Of a stretch of 64,000 nt of DNA, positions 61,576-64,000 are shown piece after piece. The stretch comes from Streptomyces sp. AC1-42W (GTDB lineage: Bacteria; Actinomycetota; Actinomycetes; Streptomycetales; Streptomycetaceae): NCBI RefSeq assembly GCF_003248355.1, contig NZ_QKWY01000001.1, forward strand, positions 3,368,001 to 3,432,000, written 5' to 3'. Below the pieces are notes generated by a model. It ran no database searches, was not told the origin of the DNA, and was given only the letters and a program-made list of their open reading frames with translations. Position 1 is the stretch's first letter, and each line of letters opens with the position of its first letter. The position numbers and the translations under genes are program-made.

Positions 61576-64000
61576 GTGAGACTGTCACGCAAGGTCACCG
61601 GGTGGGCGTTCCTTGCCGATGTGGAGGGTGTCCGGCATGCCGGCCTGGCCGTCGGCCTGGCCGGCATCAGCCCGTTCTTCACTGGTGGCGGGTCAGGAGG
61701 CAGCCTGTTCACCCGCGCGTACGTGCGGGGCCTCCCGATGCTCCTCTCACTGGACGAATTGCCGTTCAGCCACCCCCTCGCTCCCCGGTGGTGTGTGACG
61801 CAAGACGAAGACGGTGTGCTGTCCGTCCGGGATTCCGACGGCGCGCTCTTCGTGCATGACCTCGACGTGGAACGGCCGGCAGGGTGGTGGGAGGCGGCGG
61901 ATGCTTTGGGTTCAGTCATGCTGATCGTGTCCCACGTGCTGCCTGCCACAGACGATCCACTCGGCGCGCTGGTCTTCGAAACACGGTGGGGGGAGGTCTG
62001 CGCCGGCCTTGTGCGCTTCGGTGGGCCTGACGGCGAGGCGGACGGCGAGCCTACGGTCACCTTCGTGATCGACCCGGTCGGCGTGCTCATGGAGCTGGCC
62101 CAGTACGTGTCCGACCGGATCATGTCGCTGGACGAGGCGAAACGACGGGCGCGCGAAGTGGAGGAGATGCGGCAGGCCCTGGCGGAGCACGGCGCGCTGT
62201 CCACCGAGGCGATGGTGGAGCTGCTGTTCCGGGACGAGTTCCTCGATCACCGCGGCCTGGTGGAGTTCATGTACGTCTACTGGCGACTGGTCGCCGAGGT
62301 CGCCGACGCCTGCGCGATGGAGGCTGCCTGGCGGGTCGCGGCGTTCCAGACCGTCGAGGCGGGCACCCAGTTGGTCGCGGACCGGTGCGACCGCGTGGTG
62401 TTCGAGGAGTCCGAAGCCTTGGCGGCTCGGCTGGTCGACGAACTGAGCGACACCGCCGACCTGGAAGCCGCGCTGCTGGCTGCCGCCCGGTTGCGGATGG
62501 CCGTCAGGGGGCAGGAGGACTCGGCCGCTGACGACTACGCTCGTGAGCCGCTGCTGACCACATGGTCCGCTCGGCTGACCGCGGACCTGTACCGCACGTG
62601 GTTCACCGAAGAGGAACCCTTCCAGAAGGAGTCCCATCGGCTGGTGGCAGAAGCGGGACACCTGGTGGTGCGTGCGCTGGAGCTGGATGGTGGGGTGAGG
62701 CGGGGCCGGCTGCTGGCGATACTGGCGCAGATCCTCGCGGACGAGGAGGGAGTCCACCGTGGTGCTGCTCGCGCCGCGCTCGCGGCATGGCACGACTCTT
62801 CCGCCGACGAGGAGCCGGACCTCGCGCTGTTCCTCATCAGGACGGTGGACGGGGCGCCCCCGGAGACGACCGACCGGCTGCTCAACAAGGTATTCGGTAC
62901 CCCACCGGCCGATTTCGTCGCCGCCCACGGGAGTACGGTGACCGCGAAGGTGATCAGCCAAGGCGTCAACCTGGCCCGGGAACGGGCCGACCGACGGCTG
63001 CTGCGAACCGTATTGGACTGGGCTGGGCAGCTCGACATTCGGTGGGCCTCCGCCCATCGCAGGCAACTGATCGAGGCCAGGCTCCACGTGTTGCCCGACG
63101 ACCCGAGCGAATGCCCGGGTCCCCACCAGGAACTGTCGGTGTCGATCCCGGAGTTCTGGACACCGGCGCAGCGATCTGCGGCCTTGTTGCATGCGGCCGC
63201 ACACGCCCGCGATCGGGGGCAGCCGGCACGGGGGCTCACCCTCCTGCGCCAGGCGGGCGACGCCCGGAGCGAAGAGGTCCGGCTGCTCACGGCCGATCTG
63301 TACTACCAGTCGGCAGAGGCGGGAGAGCCGGTCTCCAGCCCTGTCCCGTTCCCATGGGGCTATTACACGTATGCGGCGCTCTCCTACGCCTCACTCGACT
63401 TCGGGGAATTGGCCCAAGCGAGCCTGGTGCCGCTTGTGCAGCAGCTGGGCAACCTCCGCGGCGATGAACTCAGGAACGCGTTGTACGCGATCATCGTTGA
63501 CGCGCCGAACTTCGACACCATCGGCGCGCCCGAACTCGGCGCCATACTGCGAGACCTTGTGCACTCGGCGGTCTGGCAGCTCACCGCGGAGAGCGAGACG
63601 CTGCCGATGGGGCTGTTACTCGGCCTGCATCAAGCGGGCAAGGGTTCGGAACTGGGCGCGTGGTGGCGCATCGAAGGCCCGCTCGTGCTGCCCGCGCACA
63701 TCCAGCACTTCCTCGCCAAGTTGCGTGACTGGGAGGAGCCCACCGCCGCAGGCAGCGCCTTGCTGAACCTGCTGAACGCGGTGGACGCCGATCATCGTCC
63801 TGGCGGCCACGACCACACGCAGATCGCTCGGAATCTGCGGTGGCGCATCTCGTCGTTCATCGACGACGAGCTGCGTCGGCGTTCGACAGCGCTCATCGAC
63901 GACCAGCACATCTGGGCCAAGGCACATGATCTGCTGGATGATCGAACGGTGCTGTTGACGTGGTTCCTGCCCGCGGCGGTGCACGGCGCGACCGTGCTGC
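61576..64000 (+). CDS. Large unrecognised protein with a TTA codon; 3' end outside window
   Basis: 808 codons are visible from GTG 61576, with AAGGGGGAGGG just upstream. The frame is open to the right edge. The start reads RLSRKVTGWAFLADVEGVRH. The first 150 residues look like an alpha/beta domain (VTFVIDPVGVLMELAQYVSD), then long helical stretches reminiscent of TPR or ARM-type repeats (LVEFMYVYWRLVAEVADACA; ALLAAARLRMAV). No enzymatic motif is seen. Codon use is less biased (many GAT, CAT, TTG, ATA) than in the rest of the window, suggesting transfer. A TTA codon (63616-63618) is codon 681, so translation should need the bldA tRNA. The intact right IS3 end lies 187 bp upstream. Confidence 0.7.
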   Translation, partial: MRLSRKVTGWAFLADVEGVRHAGLAVGLAGISPFFTGGGSGGSLFTRAYVRGLPMLLSLDELPFSHPLAPRWCVTQDEDGVLSVRDSDGALFVHDLDVERPAGWWEAADALGSVMLIVSHVLPATDDPLGALVFETRWGEVCAGLVRFGGPDGEADGEPTVTFVIDPVGVLMELAQYVSDRIMSLDEAKRRAREVEEMRQALAEHGALSTEAMVELLFRDEFLDHRGLVEFMYVYWRLVAEVADACAMEAAWRVAAFQTVEAGTQLVADRCDRVVFEESEALAARLVDELSDTADLEAALLAAARLRMAVRGQEDSAADDYAREPLLTTWSARLTADLYRTWFTEEEPFQKESHRLVAEAGHLVVRALELDGGVRRGRLLAILAQILADEEGVHRGAARAALAAWHDSSADEEPDLALFLIRTVDGAPPETTDRLLNKVFGTPPADFVAAHGSTVTAKVISQGVNLARERADRRLLRTVLDWAGQLDIRWASAHRRQLIEARLHVLPDDPSECPGPHQELSVSIPEFWTPAQRSAALLHAAAHARDRGQPARGLTLLRQAGDARSEEVRLLTADLYYQSAEAGEPVSSPVPFPWGYYTYAALSYASLDFGELAQASLVPLVQQLGNLRGDELRNALYAIIVDAPNFDTIGAPELGAILRDLVHSAVWQLTAESETLPMGLLLGLHQAGKGSELGAWWRIEGPLVLPAHIQHFLAKLRDWEEPTAAGSALLNLLNAVDADHRPGGHDHTQIARNLRWRISSFIDDELRRRSTALIDDQHIWAKAHDLLDDRTVLLTWFLPAAVHGATVL

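Overview
The window is chromosomal DNA from a Streptomyces-like actinomycete. GC is very high, most genes use G/C in the third codon position, GTG starts are common, and the gene families fit Streptomyces: MurT/GatD, caa3-type CtaG, a TerY-P kinase, CHAT proteins, and a cellulase cluster under a CebR-box. About 45 genes are supported. Two of the gene units in one operon carry disruptions: an in-frame TGA and a frameshift.

Layout. (1) 1-1302: a sigma factor fused to the start of a CAP domain, running off the left edge. (2) 1489-8455: a secreted plant-biomass operon on the minus strand, GH10 xylanase, then GH48, then GH6 cellobiohydrolase. Each enzyme carries a C-terminal CBM3. One promoter, overlapped by a perfect CebR-box, probably drives all three. 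(3) 9104-37800: ordinary housekeeping and accessory metabolism: HIT protein, CtaG, phosphofructokinase, the MurT/GatD peptidoglycan-amidation pair, peptide deformylase, TetR with acyl-CoA dehydrogenase, glutathione peroxidase, GNAT, antiporter, TesB, a large DExH helicase, an asymmetric heterodimeric ABC exporter, an L,D-transpeptidase-like lipoprotein, a FAD/Fe-S oxidoreductase, MarR with an ABC exporter, a flavin monooxygenase and YjbQ.

(4) 38251-58949: the outstanding region, about 20.7 kb of co-directional minus-strand genes. In transcription order: a membrane-anchored coiled-coil protein; a CHAT (caspase-like) protease; an MbcA/ParS-like antitoxin candidate and a RES-domain (NAD-consuming) toxin candidate; a macrodomain protein; a 71-residue protein; a TerY-like vWA protein, a PP2C phosphatase and a zinc-ribbon Ser/Thr kinase (a TerY-P triad); a single-cluster 4Fe-4S/radical-SAM protein; a coiled-coil protein broken by a frameshift; a ClpB-like AAA+ ATPase; a degenerate Hsp70-like protein; a zinc-ribbon TRAFAC GTPase; a GTPase-associated protein (GAP1-like) interrupted by an in-frame TGA; and a membrane-anchored second GTPase. 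The parts match the NTPase/chaperone-thresholded conflict systems predicted for multicellular bacteria by comparative genomics. My inference is a sensing and thresholding operon (vWA, kinase, phosphatase, chaperones, GTPases) coupled to a cell-suicide arm (CHAT protease, RES NAD depletion, macrodomain).

(5) The island is flanked by mobile DNA: a decayed IS5-like transposase 3' end at its left edge, directly after a yjbQ gene with an abnormal C-terminus, and a complete IS3-family element (about 59883-61389) at its right edge. (6) 61576 to the end: a large unrecognised ORF with less biased third positions and a TTA (bldA-dependent) codon, cut by the right edge.
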